NCBI RefSeq assembly: GCF_001761485.1
Contig: NC_090774.1
Span: 1,798,001 to 1,862,000 of the forward strand
Source of the DNA: Yarrowia lipolytica
Taxonomy: Eukaryota > Ascomycota > Dipodascomycetes > Dipodascales
Reading direction: 5' to 3'
DNA length: 64,000 nucleotides
Position 1 is the first letter of the stretch. Each line of letters starts with the position of its first letter. This document shows positions 31,150 to 43,580 of the stretch, piece by piece. The notes below the pieces were generated by a model that ran no database searches, was not told the DNA's origin, and saw only the letters and a program-made list of their open reading frames with translations. A program made the position numbers and the translations under genes.

Positions 31150-32354
31150 GGCTTTCTGAAGGATCGTGGTGAAGGACGATGCCTGGGAGTAAAGTTCGCC
31201 TCAATTCATGCAAGATCACCAGATCGCTCTTTTCTCCCCACGAATCCGAGTAATCAAATTATGATGGCCGCCCACTCTTCCACGGTACAATTAAATGTTA
31301 CGGAGCCATATAAAATGAATTCATAAGATGTATGCGGCAACCTAAACTTGGCTGAATGATACTTATTTTCTATTTTGCCACCATATTCTGAAGTATTTAC
31401 TGTCCTTTTGAGGGGTCTGTCGGCGGTTCAAAAGCCCGATTGGTTGGAATTAAAAATGTCTGTACAAGTACGATATATTATTGTACGATACAAGGACATA
31501 CTACGATAGTACAGTAAGAACTACTTGTAGTGCTTCTACTCGTACTTATACTTGTGCGATACATTAGCTACAATCAATATACTTGTGATGTCGCATGCCC
31601 GCAAGCGAAGATTACTCGTTGCTAACTACACGTGAGATACATTTGGAAGACTGCCCAACGCTGTTATACTTTGAGTTGGTCGTAAACAGAGTTTCATGCG
31701 TGCAGGAATTTGCGATGTAGCAACACCATCTGGGTGGGCTAACAGCTGGTATTTAGGCTGTTGTTTCCTCAGATGAGCAATAGACAAATACGATATTACA
31801 TTTCCAAAAGATTCACAGGATACGAGACTTTAAAACATTTCATTTTCTCTGCTTTTCGGCGGTTGTGTAAGATTTCCAATTTCGGTGAGTAGTGCTTGTC
31901 AACAAACAGTCTGACCCCTTCGGCGCATGAGAGACTTCAATAGAAAGGGTAAAACCGAAGTTGGAAACATACCACACACCAAACCCACACACAATACACA
32001 ACAGGCACAGGCGACAACGTCGAAACAAGACAACTCACGATAAGCCGTGCAAAAAAACTGGCAGAAGAGACACGTTCAAGACACTAGAGCCTTTCCTGGT
32101 CCCAGAGCAACCCCTGTTGTCCCTGGTGATTCATTTTGAAGGAAGACCACTGCAGTCAACTGATACACGACACCCACTTCGCGCCACCACCACAGCATAT
32201 TCTCTACTCGTCGAGCCCCAACTGATAAGCGGTAGTTTACCTTTCAATAGTTGCCGCTGCAAACGCTCGCTCTCGGTAACACGGACATATACACCACCAC
32301 CCCGCACCCTCTGCTCAACTCACAACAAAAGCAGCCTCAAACTACGATACAAAA
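31150..32354. other. Divergent promoter region between YFH1 and CDC4
   Basis: It holds no gene that I can support. GTAC words cluster at 31460-31560 and CACGTG lies at 31629-31634. The last 350 bases before CDC4 are C/A-rich leader. Confidence 0.4.
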
Positions 32355-34451
32355 ATGCATACCGTCTCCATCGTCAGGAAGGACCCAAAATCTAGCAACG
32401 CTAACTATCCGCTGCGGGGTACAGATACTCCAGACTATCTCTCGCAGTTTCACTTTGACGTCAATGGCAACGAGCTCCAGTTCGTCGAACTTGGGGGTGA
32501 ACAGACGTCCACCTCTGCCAGTCTCGAGAATGGAACTCTTGGAGCTGCCTCTGATAACGCAACATCCCGTGCTACGGAACTCAGCAAAAAGCGCCAGGCG
32601 TCTTGCAGCCTGCCACGCCAGAAGAAGGTACCCCGAAATGACTTGGAAATTGAGCAGACCGACGAGCAGCAAACATCCGCATCAAACGTCGCCATGCCTT
32701 CGCCTCCCCCGGCTCGAGAAGAAGAAGAAGAGCAACAGCATCTTACCATTCCTCATGCCAACCTACGGGACGAAATCCCTCAGCTCCTCGACAACTTCGA
32801 CGATCTACCAGCCCCTGTCAAGAACTACGTGATGTTCCAGCTTCTACGTCGATGCAACAGACGGAACCTGTCGATGGTAGCCGATATTGTCGTCCCTGCC
32901 TTGCGCTGCGATTTGCTGTCCATCTTTCCTTTGGAACTCGCCACAAAGGTTTTGTCCCACCTCGACTACAAGACTCTTTGTGCCGCATCACAGGTTTCAA
33001 AAAGCTGGAACTCCATTGTTGAAAGCTTGGGCGCAATCTGGAAGGGTCTTTCAGAGAGCCACCAGGCGCCCGTTACCGATGCTGACGTTGCCAGAGCTAC
33101 CGAGCAAAAGTGGGACTATACCACGTGGGGGTCCGAGGACACCGATCCTAGCATTGTCGAATCCACTCCTCTGTACAGCAAGATCAACCTGTACAAGAGC
33201 ATATACCGTCGAAGACATCTTATTCGTCGCAACTGGATGGATCCCAACTCCACACCTGACTCCACATGCATCCGAACTGGACGGGAGGCAGTCATTACTT
33301 GTCTCCAGTTTGATGATGACATCATTGTCACTGCCAGCGAAGACCCTTGGATCAACGTCTACGACACTAAAACTGGCCGTCAACGAAGTCGACTCGAAGG
33401 TCACACTGGAGGAGTGTGGGCTCTGCAGTACGTTGGTGATACATTGGTCAGTGGAAGTATTGACAGAACTGTTAGAATTTGGAACATCAAAGAAGCACGA
33501 TGCACCCACATTTTTACAGGTCACGTCTCTACGGTGCGGTCACTAAGCATCCTGACTCCTGTGCCAATGAGCCATGCAATGTGTGCTACTGCACGAACGG
33601 AGAGCACCGACCCCGATGAGATGTATCCTTCTCGACCTCTCATTGTTACTGGATCTCGGGACAAGACACTGAGAGTCTGGAAGCTTCCTCTTCCAGGCGA
33701 GCCTGAATGGCTGGATCAGTCCACTCAGGATCCCTACTTCATGAAGTCACTCCAGGGCCACTCTAATTCTGTTCGCGCCGTTAATGGCTACGGTGACACT
33801 CTTGTCTCTGGATCTTATGACACTACTGTGCGTGTCTGGTCTATCAACACTGGAAAGTGCAAGTTTGTACTTTCTGGACATCACAAGCGAGTATATGCTG
33901 CTGTTCTTGATCATCAGCGTAATCGATGCATCTCTGGGTCGCTTGACTGGAATGTGAGGGTCTGGTGCCTTGAGTCAGGATCCTGCCTGTACACTTTGGA
34001 AGGTCACACCTCGCTTGTTGGTCTCCTTGACCTCAACCGATCTTGGCTCGTGTCGGCTGCAGTTGACTGGACCCTTCGAGTTTGGGACCCCGAGACTGGA
34101 GGCAACATACATAAGCTGGAGGGACACGCGGAGGCAATTTCTTGCTTTCAGCACGACGAATACAAAGTTGTCAGTGGTTCCGCAAAATGCTTGAAGCTCT
34201 GGGATATTCGTACTGGCAAACTTGTGAAAGATTTGTTCACGGAGTGTGAGTCAATCTGGCAAGTGCGGTTTAGTGGATCCAAGCTCGTCGCAGCTGTCCA
34301 GAAAGACAACGAGGCTTATCTCCGAATCCTGGATTTCGATTATGAGCCAGGAACGAAGACTGAGAAAACGGTCTACGTTGGAAATGAGGATGACATCAAG
34401 GTCGAAGACGAGCTTGACACCGCTGCCGCTCCTGATGTAGCTCAATCCTAA
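32355..34451 (+). CDS. CDC4: F-box/WD40 ubiquitin ligase receptor Cdc4
   Basis: 698 residues. After a disordered N-terminus with a dimerisation-like helix (VKNYVMFQLLRRCNRRNL, about 155-172), the F-box is at about 189-230 (LSIFPLELATKVLSHLDYKT). A linker (YKSIYRRRHLIRRNWM) leads into seven or eight WD40 repeats (about 315-670). The repeats contain the phosphodegron-binding Arg pattern of Cdc4/Fbw7: SGSIDRTVRIWN, TGSRDKTLRVWK, SGSYDTTVRVWS. The segments GHTGGVWALQY and LVAAVQKDNEAYLRILDF near the end match budding-yeast Cdc4. In SCF-Cdc4 it recognises phosphorylated substrates such as CDK inhibitors and drives the G1/S transition, in the nucleus. It has an acidic C-terminal tail and no intron. 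Confidence 0.93.
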   Translation: MHTVSIVRKDPKSSNANYPLRGTDTPDYLSQFHFDVNGNELQFVELGGEQTSTSASLENGTLGAASDNATSRATELSKKRQASCSLPRQKKVPRNDLEIEQTDEQQTSASNVAMPSPPPAREEEEEQQHLTIPHANLRDEIPQLLDNFDDLPAPVKNYVMFQLLRRCNRRNLSMVADIVVPALRCDLLSIFPLELATKVLSHLDYKTLCAASQVSKSWNSIVESLGAIWKGLSESHQAPVTDADVARATEQKWDYTTWGSEDTDPSIVESTPLYSKINLYKSIYRRRHLIRRNWMDPNSTPDSTCIRTGREAVITCLQFDDDIIVTASEDPWINVYDTKTGRQRSRLEGHTGGVWALQYVGDTLVSGSIDRTVRIWNIKEARCTHIFTGHVSTVRSLSILTPVPMSHAMCATARTESTDPDEMYPSRPLIVTGSRDKTLRVWKLPLPGEPEWLDQSTQDPYFMKSLQGHSNSVRAVNGYGDTLVSGSYDTTVRVWSINTGKCKFVLSGHHKRVYAAVLDHQRNRCISGSLDWNVRVWCLESGSCLYTLEGHTSLVGLLDLNRSWLVSAAVDWTLRVWDPETGGNIHKLEGHAEAISCFQHDEYKVVSGSAKCLKLWDIRTGKLVKDLFTECESIWQVRFSGSKLVAAVQKDNEAYLRILDFDYEPGTKTEKTVYVGNEDDIKVEDELDTAAAPDVAQS

Positions 34452-34587
34452 GTTTCATACAAGCTACATGGGCATTTACATTTGCCCACCCATATATTTA
34501 ATTAACAGGATATTATTTACGATACTCGTATCACATACCTTCATACAGTAATTCTGATGGCTGTGTTTTCAAATGAGCTTATCGGGT

Positions 34588-34593
34588 CACGTG
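34588..34593. promoter_or_regulatory. CACGTG box upstream of mS33 gene
   Basis: CACGTG lies 67 bases before the ATG at 34660. The position is like that of the box near TIM17, another nuclear gene for a mitochondrial protein. The regulatory role is inferred. Confidence 0.4.
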
Positions 34594-34659
34594 TGTTTAA
34601 GGTTTCAATGAGATGTTAGCTTTTCAGTCCCAAATCACCACAACACAACTCGCACCACG

Positions 34660-35057
34660 ATGAACCCCATCCGGCCCAGCAAAGAGCGACTTACCTCGTT
34701 GGCAAAATTGACTGCCCAGGTTTTTAATCGGTCTTACAACCCCGAGAACCTTCGACGTGGCACTAAGGCCCTCCGGGCACCGCTGATTGGCGAGCAGATC
34801 AAGAGCTACTACCCCACAAGCGACTTCAGCATGAAGAGCCTTCGAGAGGCCATGCCCCAGTTTGGTTTCGCAGACTACACTGAGTGGTACCGACTTACCA
34901 ACGTTGTTCAGTGAGTATTAGATCCTATTGTATAAAGGCTACTAGGTACACGCACAATCGTGGTTCAATTATTAACAACAGGCGAAAGAAACGAGGAAAG
35001 GGAGCCCCTAAGAAGCTCACCGAGAAGAAGGCGGCCGGTGGAAAGAAGAAAAAATAG
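34660..35057 (+). CDS. RSM27: Mitochondrial small ribosomal subunit protein mS33 (two exons)
   Basis: Exon 1 is 34660-34910 and exon 2 is 34982-35057. The intron has donor GTGAGT and acceptor region ATTATTAACAACAG, and it splits a Gln codon. The product is about 108 residues: MNPIRPSKERLTSLAKLTAQ at the start, then the family motif VFNRSYNPENLRRGTKALRA and YYPTSDFSMKSLREAMPQF. It ends in a basic, RKKRGKGAPKK-rich tail encoded by exon 2. mS33/Rsm27 sits in the head of the mitoribosomal small subunit. Without splicing, the first frame ends one codon into the intron and would lose the conserved GKGAPKK tail, so the intron is well supported. Confidence 0.92.
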
Positions 35058-35173
35058 GCATGCTATTAATTTATACTGCCATGTACATAGACGAAATACA
35101 AAGCACGTTTACTACGGTGTATATGTTTCGATTAATTTCAACATTTCTATAAATTATGTAAGTATATCCATGG

Positions 35174-38100
35174 TTAGATGTAGTCGTGGCTATCGTCGTC
35201 AAGTGTTTCATCCTTCTCGTCATCTTGCTCTGCACGTTGGTATCGGCTAGCTCGTTTGGACAGAGCTCCACCCCAAACGGAGTTCTCAAACGAGTCGATG
35301 AGCTGGTCTTCCTGTCTGTGGATGAGGTTCAAATCAGAGGAGTCTTGGTCCTTGAAATTGTCACTGTCGCCTGATACGCGCCGGTCCCACATAGAGTTCC
35401 TGTCAATGTTTGACCGTTCCGAAGTCCATGAGAAACGGCCAGAGCTGCCAGCATTCGGGTTCGGTGTCATTGGGTCTGTAGACAGGAAGTAGTCTGCTGG
35501 AACTGGAACACCATCAGGTGTTGTAGGTACCTCTTCCACATCGAAGTCCGCCGTTTTCCTAGGAAGCAACGATGGCTCCTCGCTGGTAAAGTCTTCTTTG
35601 CTGTCGCCATCAGTAGTGATGAAAATTTGAGGCACAATGTTCTTTCGCGAGCCCGAAGGTATTCTAGTCACTCCTGTGCTCTCAAATGGATCTCTCGAAG
35701 CTGACATAGGACCCATATCGTCTCGTCGTTCGTGAAACTCTCTTCTGAGTTGCACCATATCCATGAAGCCTCGTAGTTTTGCCTTCAGAAGGTTCTCTTC
35801 CACTTGTTGAAGCATGATTCGTCGCTTGAGATAGGCATCTAGCATGAAGCACTTGTTTTCATCAACCATCTTATAGATGGGAATTGCCAGCAGTACTTGA
35901 GAAAAAGATATACCCTTGTCTGGGTTTCTCTCAAGTAACACTTGCTCACAAAGTGTGTCAAAGGCCCGGCGTCTGTTGATCATGTCTCCGACTGGGATGG
36001 TTCGAACGGCCTTGTTCAGCGCAGGAAGGTCGACATCATAAGGGTCATGGTCATTGACTCTAATGTTGTGGTCTGAAATCAGCTCTTTGATAGACCAATC
36101 GCCTTCATAAATGCACATCGAGAAGGTGCCTTCAATTCGTCGGAGAAATCTGTGGAGCTCATCTGGCCTAATGTATCCAGTTCCGGTGGGATCAAATTCT
36201 CTCCAGGCCTTCTTGTACTTCCGCAGCTCTTCCCGCTTGATGGCTCGACTGAGTGGGCCAGTCTGCTGGTAGACATACGAAAAATTTTCGTAAATCAAAG
36301 AAACAAACATATTGACGAAGATGTACATGGAGAGAATGTTCCAAGAAATGAAGAGCAGATACGCGTAGGGACGGGATCCACAATCAGTCTCGTTGAAACC
36401 AGCACCGTTGATACAGTACGGCGGCTCCAAAAGATAATCAGACATGATTTGGTTCCACCCTTCACCACAACTCATCCGGAATAAGAGAATCAGGGCCTTG
36501 GGGACTGTTCTGAAGTTGATGTTTCCTGTTCCATTAGGGCCAACTCGAGTGAGACCAAAAATCTGATTGAACGCAATAGCATATACCACAAATAAGACGA
36601 TCCACGTAGCCATGAGGTTCAAAATGGATGCAAAAGAAGCTGACGTGGTTTTGAACAGCTGGTCGAGTCGCTCTGATCGTGGAATGAAAAGTAGCAGAAT
36701 ACCGACTTGGCACAACTTCTGGAAGTTGTAGTAAGTGTTGGAAACGAAAGAAGCAAAAGAGAAGATGGTGGTCACTAATGCACCCGTCACAACAAGTACT
36801 GTGTAGAGATCCCATTTTCTGGACATGAAACCCTTGTAACCAAAAGCATAAAACCTCATAATCTCGTTGAGATCCAGGATAATGAGGATGGGTAGAAAGA
36901 GCCCATTTCGAATGTCTTCGGCATATAGGTATTGAGGATACCATTCTAAGCACAAAATAATGAGGTGGATAAACAACAGACCCGCAAGAAACTTATTCCA
37001 CTTGCCCTTTCGATTCGTCACTACTCTGTAGCAGTATTCACGCCATGTTCCCTCACGCACGTACACCGGTACAATGGACGGTTTTACCAGCTTCAGGATT
37101 TTTTCAGCCTCTGCCCAAGCCCGTTGCTCTTGGGTAAGAAATGCCGTACCCGTGGTTCTCGAATAATTCTTAATGATGACAGCAATGAACAACGTGAGAA
37201 TGAAAACTGTGGAAATGAAATTGTACAGGACAAGAAAGGCCGAGTTGTTCACTGAAGCGGCCCACTCCAAATTCATCCCAGGCCCTTGAATACTCATGGT
37301 AGTCTTGAGAACATCCGTCCAACCTTCGAGGGAAATGATTTCGAACAGAATTAGAAAGGAATGACCGAAATTGTCAAAGTCATAGTATGGCTTCACAACA
37401 GAGCGGGGCGCCAGGACATTCCAGTTTGACGGCGAGGATGCAAATTCGTTGATACAATTGGCAAGAAATTCGGTATTTTCGTCGTTGCAGCTGTAGAAGC
37501 GCCCTTTAAAGATTTGCAAGCCCCACACACTGAAAGGGTAGAGCAGACACATGGAAATCATGGCCGCGCCGAAGATCTTCCTGATGCCCACGATAACGAT
37601 GTTCTCGAATGTTTCCTTAGCTGCATTCGAAATATTGAGCAATCGCAAAGCTCGCAAAGCTTTGAAAGCACGAACAGCTCGAGAGACGTAACCATTTCCA
37701 GCAAAGATGGCAATCATGTTTATCCACAGAGATATCAGCACTATGAAGTCAATAACACCCCACGACGATCTCAAGTAGGCATTGGGTGTGAAGTAGAATC
37801 CATCAGCCAAAATCTTGATAATGGCTTCGATGCTGAAAAGAATCAGAAACCCCAAATCGGACCAGGTGATCCAAGACCACACCCCACCACCTCCATTCTC
37901 CTTCTGGTACAACGGAGTAGCAACACATGCCAACACAACTAGGGCAACAGTAGCAAGAAACATAATGAACGTAAATGTGTACCACACCCACTGCTTGGGA
38001 ATAACACCATCATGCCTAGTTCCATGTGATGGCATTACAATCCTTTGGCAAAATCGACGAATAGGGTTATGAGGAGGCAGGCAGTATAGCACCACGTTGA

Positions 38101-41100
38101 AATCCGGATGCTCAGCCAAAAATTCCTCCTGAGTCTTCAAACGCTGCTGATAATCATCCAGGAAATCCTTTGCCAAATTTATTGGATTTAGGCTCTTCTT
38201 TCTGGAGAAAAAATCTCCACCTTGCGGGGGATCTAAGAAAGGATTTTCAGTGGGTTCCTTTTTGCGCCAAAACATCAATGACTTGACATGTGCTTGTTTC
38301 AGCATGCGCTTGATTCGCGATGGCCGCGATCGTTGTTCAGCCGGCATCTCCTCCGCCTCATTCACCTCGTCTTCTAGAAAATCTTGCACAACGTGACGTT
38401 GCATCAACATATCAAACACGTGTGAGCCGTCTGTTTGGTTGATCTCCCGGTTCTTGCCGAGATGTTTCACTTTTTGCATCAATAGTTGCATCGTCGGCAG
38501 GGATCCGCCGTTGTTGCTGATCTGGTCTGTGTACTTCCGGACGAAGCCCTTGATCTGTTCAATGCGCTTGGTTTCTTCAGACACGTCAAGATTTTCTGTA
38601 ATCAGAGCAATGAAAAGGTTCATGACAACATTATTGGAAAAGATGAACCAGCCGATGAAAAAAGCAGCAATGCAAAGAGCTGAGAAGGTGTTTGTTGCGA
38701 ACTGCTGGCCATTGTACAGCATATCTGTCCAATTCTCAGTAGTTGAGAGAGCATACATTCCCAGAAAGGTATTCTGTAGGTTGTAAAATGAAAACTCGAT
38801 CGACTCGCCGCTATCGTCTTCTTGCGGAATTACACCACGCAGTAGTCGAGTTGACATGACAGAACAGAGGAATGTCAAGAGAAAGAAGAAGCAACTCATG
38901 TAAAACATAGTTCTGTAGTTTCCCACGACTCTTCTCCACAGGAGCCGTGTGAATTTGAAGAACATCACGACTCTGTAAATCCGCAAAATTTGGAAAATCG
39001 TCAGCCAACCATATAGCACGGGCTTGTTGTGAATTGGGGGAATCAGGATGACAATACACATGACTCCAAGAGCACAATCCACCACGTTGGCAATATTAAG
39101 GAAAAATATGCGCCAGTTCGGCAAATAGACATAAAACCGCAAGATCACGTCTGCTGTAAGCATGGAAGTGATTATGATCTCAAGAATGTAGAGCGCTGTC
39201 TCTTGGCTGTCTGTAGTATCTGCTGTCCTTGTGCTGCTTACGACAAGAGACATGAAGATAATGAGACTCCATAACCATTCCATACGGAGATACCAGCGGC
39301 CCTTCACAGTTTTCTTGAGAAAATTGCGAGCCTCTGCGGAAGTTAATCTCTTCCGAAACAGGGTCTCTGTCTTAGACTTCCGTGATAGAATCATCTCCAC
39401 ACGAATTTGCGAATAAGACGTGGCGATAACTGCCACCAGCAAGTTAGCAAGCCACAGCGCCAGGATGAGAATCCCAGCCATGAAAAATAAACAGGCAGTC
39501 ATGTAGTCACTATCCATCGTATAGTACATGATATCGGTGAATGTGTTGAGTGAAATAATGACGAAAACCATTTCAAGAGAATTAAAAATGTTGTCAAAAG
39601 ACACTGTACCACCGTATGGATTCTTATCGCTGACACAGATACTGCCAGCCGGGCACATGTACCCTTTCGATTGGGGTCCAACAGTGCCATCAGTGAAGAC
39701 ATATGGCATATGCTCGAGCGTCTCCGGGTGAAGATAGCCACCGCAGTATTGTTCATAAGTGTAATTATCCTGTTGCCCTGTGGAGTCTACCCAAACACAT
39801 TGTCGTCGAAGAGACGCCTTGAAGGATTGAGTTCCAATGATAGAGAAGGTCACCCTGATTGTTAGTAGCTATTGAAGATGGATGTCAGTGTGAAGTCATC
39901 GTATACATACCAGAAGAAGCCGATGAATAATGAAACATTGATCAACAAAGGAGCTGACGTTTTTAGAGCTCTCAGCACAGCGGTGGTGCCATGTGTCAAA
40001 TTCAGCAATCGCAAAATTCGAAGGCATGCTAAGAAGCGAAAGAGAAATAGCTGGTGAATAATGTCGTAGTCGTGTGCAGCCACCCCCAGCGAGATCCAAT
40101 AGCAAACAACTGAAATGAAATCAACTCGATTCCAACTCGACCGGAGGAAAGCTCTTTGAACACGATGTGTGGGTTGTTCGTTATGCACAAGTAAGGTGAG
40201 GGCGTGGCTGATTGGAGCTGAACTTGTCCCTTTGCGTTGGTTCCACCTAGATGATTTGGTCAGCTTGTTCGGGAAAAATCTGTTCCACGACGAGTCTGGC
40301 ATTTGGCCAGTGGAGTAAAACATTTGTGAATCGTCCCAGAGCCCAAACGCAACTATTTTAGCTGATATCTCGAAAGTGTACAAAATGAAAATTGCGAGAA
40401 ATCCCCAGTCCGTCCACTTATGACCCCACGAAGCGAAAATGTGTTCAGTGTCTTTGTCTTTAAAAATGTTCCACGATGATTCACAGAACAAGAAGACAGT
40501 ATGCAAAATAATCAGAAGTAACACAAAAGGCTCGAACCACGGGGAACTACATAGCTTCCACATTTTCCACCGCCAAGGATGCTGAGGAGGAAAAATCCGT
40601 AGAGAACGTCCAAACAAGTACTGCGATGGGTCGTCGTAGTCATTTTTTGGAGTAGTGGGTCTTCTTGAAGATGTGTTTGAGTTGAACCTGTGGGGACTTG
40701 GCCTCACAGGAGATGTGGGACGGAGTGGACTACTTGGCCGCAGGTGATCATACTGTGTGAAGGGATCCTCCTCATCACCATCAATAGTACCATCAGAGCT
40801 CTCTCTGTCCTCTTCGTCTGTGACTATTTCATCGGGATCGATCTGCTCCATACCCGAAATGATACGGTATGAGACTCTCTGGACAGCTGAGGTCAAGTTG
40901 TTCCATTTATCGCCGGTGTTATCTTTGCTCTTGGGACTATTTCTCGAAACTGCTCTCTCGAGGTCGGTATTTCTCAAATCGTTGTGCATCATAGGGTCGG
41001 CAGAATCAAATGAGGTATAACGCTTGGGCGTATATGCGATGTTGTCGAGTGATTCCAGTTCAAAGTCAACAGTTCTGTTCGGTGTCAAGTAGTCACTTGA

Positions 41101-41504
41101 TGAAGGATTCCATCCCACTTCAGGTCGCTTCAGCCCACCTTTGGTAGACTTTGGGCTCTCTTCGAACACTGAAGTCCGTCGTTTCTTCGGACTCAGCTTC
41201 TCGTCATTGTGGATCTGCTCGCTGGTGAGCCACTCGCCTCCTGAGCCCCCCTCACCTAGAGCAGTAGTTAGACCCTGTCTTATCGATGCAATCGATGGGT
41301 TATCTGTTGTAGACCCGGACTCTACGCTCGAAAGAGAACTGTTCGAGCGTGATGCTGCGCGTCTAGTTCCGGAACCAGGATCTAGAAAGGGGTTGTTGGA
41401 GGACCACCTTCGTCCGCTCCCTTCCACCTCTTCTAGAGGGATATCTGAGTGTTAGCGCCTGTTGAACTGTAGTTGTAGTGCTTGCAATACTCACCTTCGG
41501 CCAT
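35174..41504 (-). CDS. CCH1: High-affinity plasma-membrane calcium channel Cch1 (three exons)
   Basis: Exon 1 is only ten bases (41495-41504, ATGGCCGAAG). Intron 1 is 41445-41494 (GTGAGT...GCTAACACTCAG). Exon 2 is 39911-41444. Intron 2 is 39855-39910 (GTATGT...CTACTAACAATCAG). Exon 3 is 35174-39854. The joined product is 2074 residues, close to the 2039 of budding yeast. Four voltage-gated cation-channel repeats are visible, with Arg-rich S4 segments (RAVRAFKALRALRLLNIS) and four pore loops: SLNTFTDIMY, TTENWTDMLY, SLEGWTDVLK and CGEGWNQIM. Aligned, the filter residues read Asn, Glu, Glu, Glu. An EF-hand-like FDPTGTGYIRPDEL follows repeat IV. Known role: with Mid1 it lets calcium in during pheromone, ER or alkaline stress. 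Both cytosolic ends are long and Ser-rich. Confidence 0.94.
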
Positions 41505-42447
41505 CGCGCGTAACTGTTTGTCAATGTCGATGTTGGAGTGTGTACCTGTACCGATGTCTGATTTTAGCGTTTACTGCATCACGTCTATGGTTATAACTGT
41601 AATGTGGCGCACCCAGATGTATTAGAAGTATCGTGGTCTCGTACTTGTACCGGTAAAAGTGTTGGTAAGAAAAGTTTTATACTAAAGGTCTTGGGGTCGT
41701 ACTGTAGCTACAGGTACGATACTGTACTCGTACCGTAATTTCCTGGTATACAAGTATACTTGTACTTTTTAATTCAGGTTTTTTAGCTAATTTCAGTCTC
41801 ATGTTCTTTCCACCAGGGCAAGTCCTCACGAAGACATCGCAGAATCGCGTTTTTTGACATTACATGAGTGGTATTCATAATGAAGCTCGTTTTTTTAATC
41901 CCTCCTACAACGATAGCTAACTTGTACTGTTGTAAGACTCGTTGGATCGGGATTGACGGCTGAAATGGCTCTGACAACGTGTTCAGGGTCCACCCCTCCA
42001 TTGAGGGCTTGCGGAAACATTTGGTAGCGGTGCCTTTCAAACCGTACGTAGTGTACAATCCTACCTTGGCTTTAGAATACTGCAAGATGCTAGTTTCCAT
42101 ACAAATACTTAATTCTTATATTGAGACGACGTGTTTCTTCTATCGATATTTACCCTTGTGTGTACAACCCAATTATTGGACACCCGACACCCGTGTACTG
42201 ATTAACTCCTTGTACGCTTGTAGATGTATTGTATAACATGGGGCTGTCGAAATAATGTCTGTGCCATCAGTGTGGGATTCCAGCCTTCGACGAAGATACC
42301 ATTACAGTAGAAGTAGCTACTTGTAGCTTTTACAAATTAATAGAAGTGTGATATATATTATCGATTTTATGTAGAGTGGCTTCTGGACTTCGAGCCATCA
42401 CAATTTCATTCGGCCAAGAAGAATGTGTATAAATAATCCTCCCTCTA
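41505..42447. other. Intergenic, CCH1 promoter side
   Basis: It holds no supported gene. GTAC words are dense at 41640-41770. A minus-strand frame at 41783-42100 (105 codons) has no recognisable domain and non-coding codon use. Confidence 0.4.
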
Positions 42448-43125
42448 TTAGCCCCTCCGAGATGTTGCTCCTGGAGGCGGAGCTTGGATTGCCTGTTGGG
42501 GAACGATGTATTGGTTCTTTTTCGCTTGAAGAGCCAGCAATCGTTCAGTTTCGTCGCCATGTCTCCCACCTTTTCCATCGTGCTTGAAGGCATATGTGAC
42601 TGTTATTTGCTGGTTCATGAGATACTGTTTGTCCATTGATTCCAATGCACGGTCTGAATGTTCAAAATCAGTAAAAGACACAAAACCGTACCCTTTTGAA
42701 GAACCATCTGTGTCACGAGATATTCGAGGGGGTTTGGCAAATGGTCCAAACACAGAGAACGTTTGCTGTAGTGTAGACTCATCTACGAGAGGATCCAAAC
42801 TTCCCACGAAAAGTGTTGCTCCAATCTCAAACCCGTTTTGCTTGTCGGATGCAGATTTGCTGACTCGAATGGATTTTCCGAACAGCCAGATTTGGTTCAT
42901 AATAGACGCTGCGTAATTTGCATCAGCCTCTGTTTTGTACTCCACGAAGCCATAGCCTTGGTGTGTCTGGCTGACTCTGTCTTTAGGAAGATTGATGTGC
43001 ACGATAGGGCCCGCTTGAAGCATAAGTTCATACAGAATCGCTTCTGTGACGTTCTCGTCAAGGTTGCCTATATAAAGAGTAGCCTCAGGGTTCTGGTCCG
43101 CTTCTTGTTGATTCACTCTGTTCAT
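42448..43125 (-). CDS. HSH49: U2 snRNP SF3b subunit 4 (two RRMs)
   Basis: 225 residues with two RNA-recognition motifs. RRM1 is at about 15-92 (RNP2 LYIGNL, RNP1 GYGFVEYK) and RRM2 at about 103-180 (RNP2 LFVGSL, RNP1 KGYGFVSF). The opening QNPEATLYIGNLDENVTEAI and the short Pro/Gln tail match SF3B4/Hsh49. It contacts pre-mRNA upstream of the branch site within SF3b. This matters in a genome whose introns have the branch site pressed close to the acceptor. The short tail resembles budding yeast rather than the long Pro-rich tail of animals. Confidence 0.93.
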   Translation of the reverse strand: MNRVNQQEADQNPEATLYIGNLDENVTEAILYELMLQAGPIVHINLPKDRVSQTHQGYGFVEYKTEADANYAASIMNQIWLFGKSIRVSKSASDKQNGFEIGATLFVGSLDPLVDESTLQQTFSVFGPFAKPPRISRDTDGSSKGYGFVSFTDFEHSDRALESMDKQYLMNQQITVTYAFKHDGKGGRHGDETERLLALQAKKNQYIVPQQAIQAPPPGATSRRG

Positions 43126-43580
43126 GAAAGCTGTCGATTTGGCGCGATGTGTGAGAATTCAACACGATTATGCACGATCAATTTAGGTTGTTAGTAATAA
43201 AAAAGTCCCACCACGAAGTCTCTTGATCGCAACTTGTTTTATTTTATTTTTTCATCCATAAAAATTTTTATACCTGTAATAACATTATATTGGGGGAGGG
43301 GGCGAGATCCAATATATATATTTTATAATCACATAATACAGTACAAGTATTCGTACAGTACTTGAACAACACTTTGTTGAACTATTAACACATCAGACCC
43401 TCTACTGATCTCACACTTCCGGTACAGTATGTACTGTACTTGCAGTACACAGCGCGATACATTACTCTACGTTTTTTTTTATGGTGGTGGTCCTAACTGA
43501 AACTATAACAGTATTAACTAATCTTAACTCATACATTTCTTAAAATTTACTTAACTCGTATCACTTGGTCAGATAATAGC
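43126..43580. other. Intergenic, HSH49 promoter / MFE2 3' side
   Basis: AT-rich, with TATATATATTTTATAATC near 43311-43328, several GTAC words and a T9 run near 43471. No gene is seen. Confidence 0.4.
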
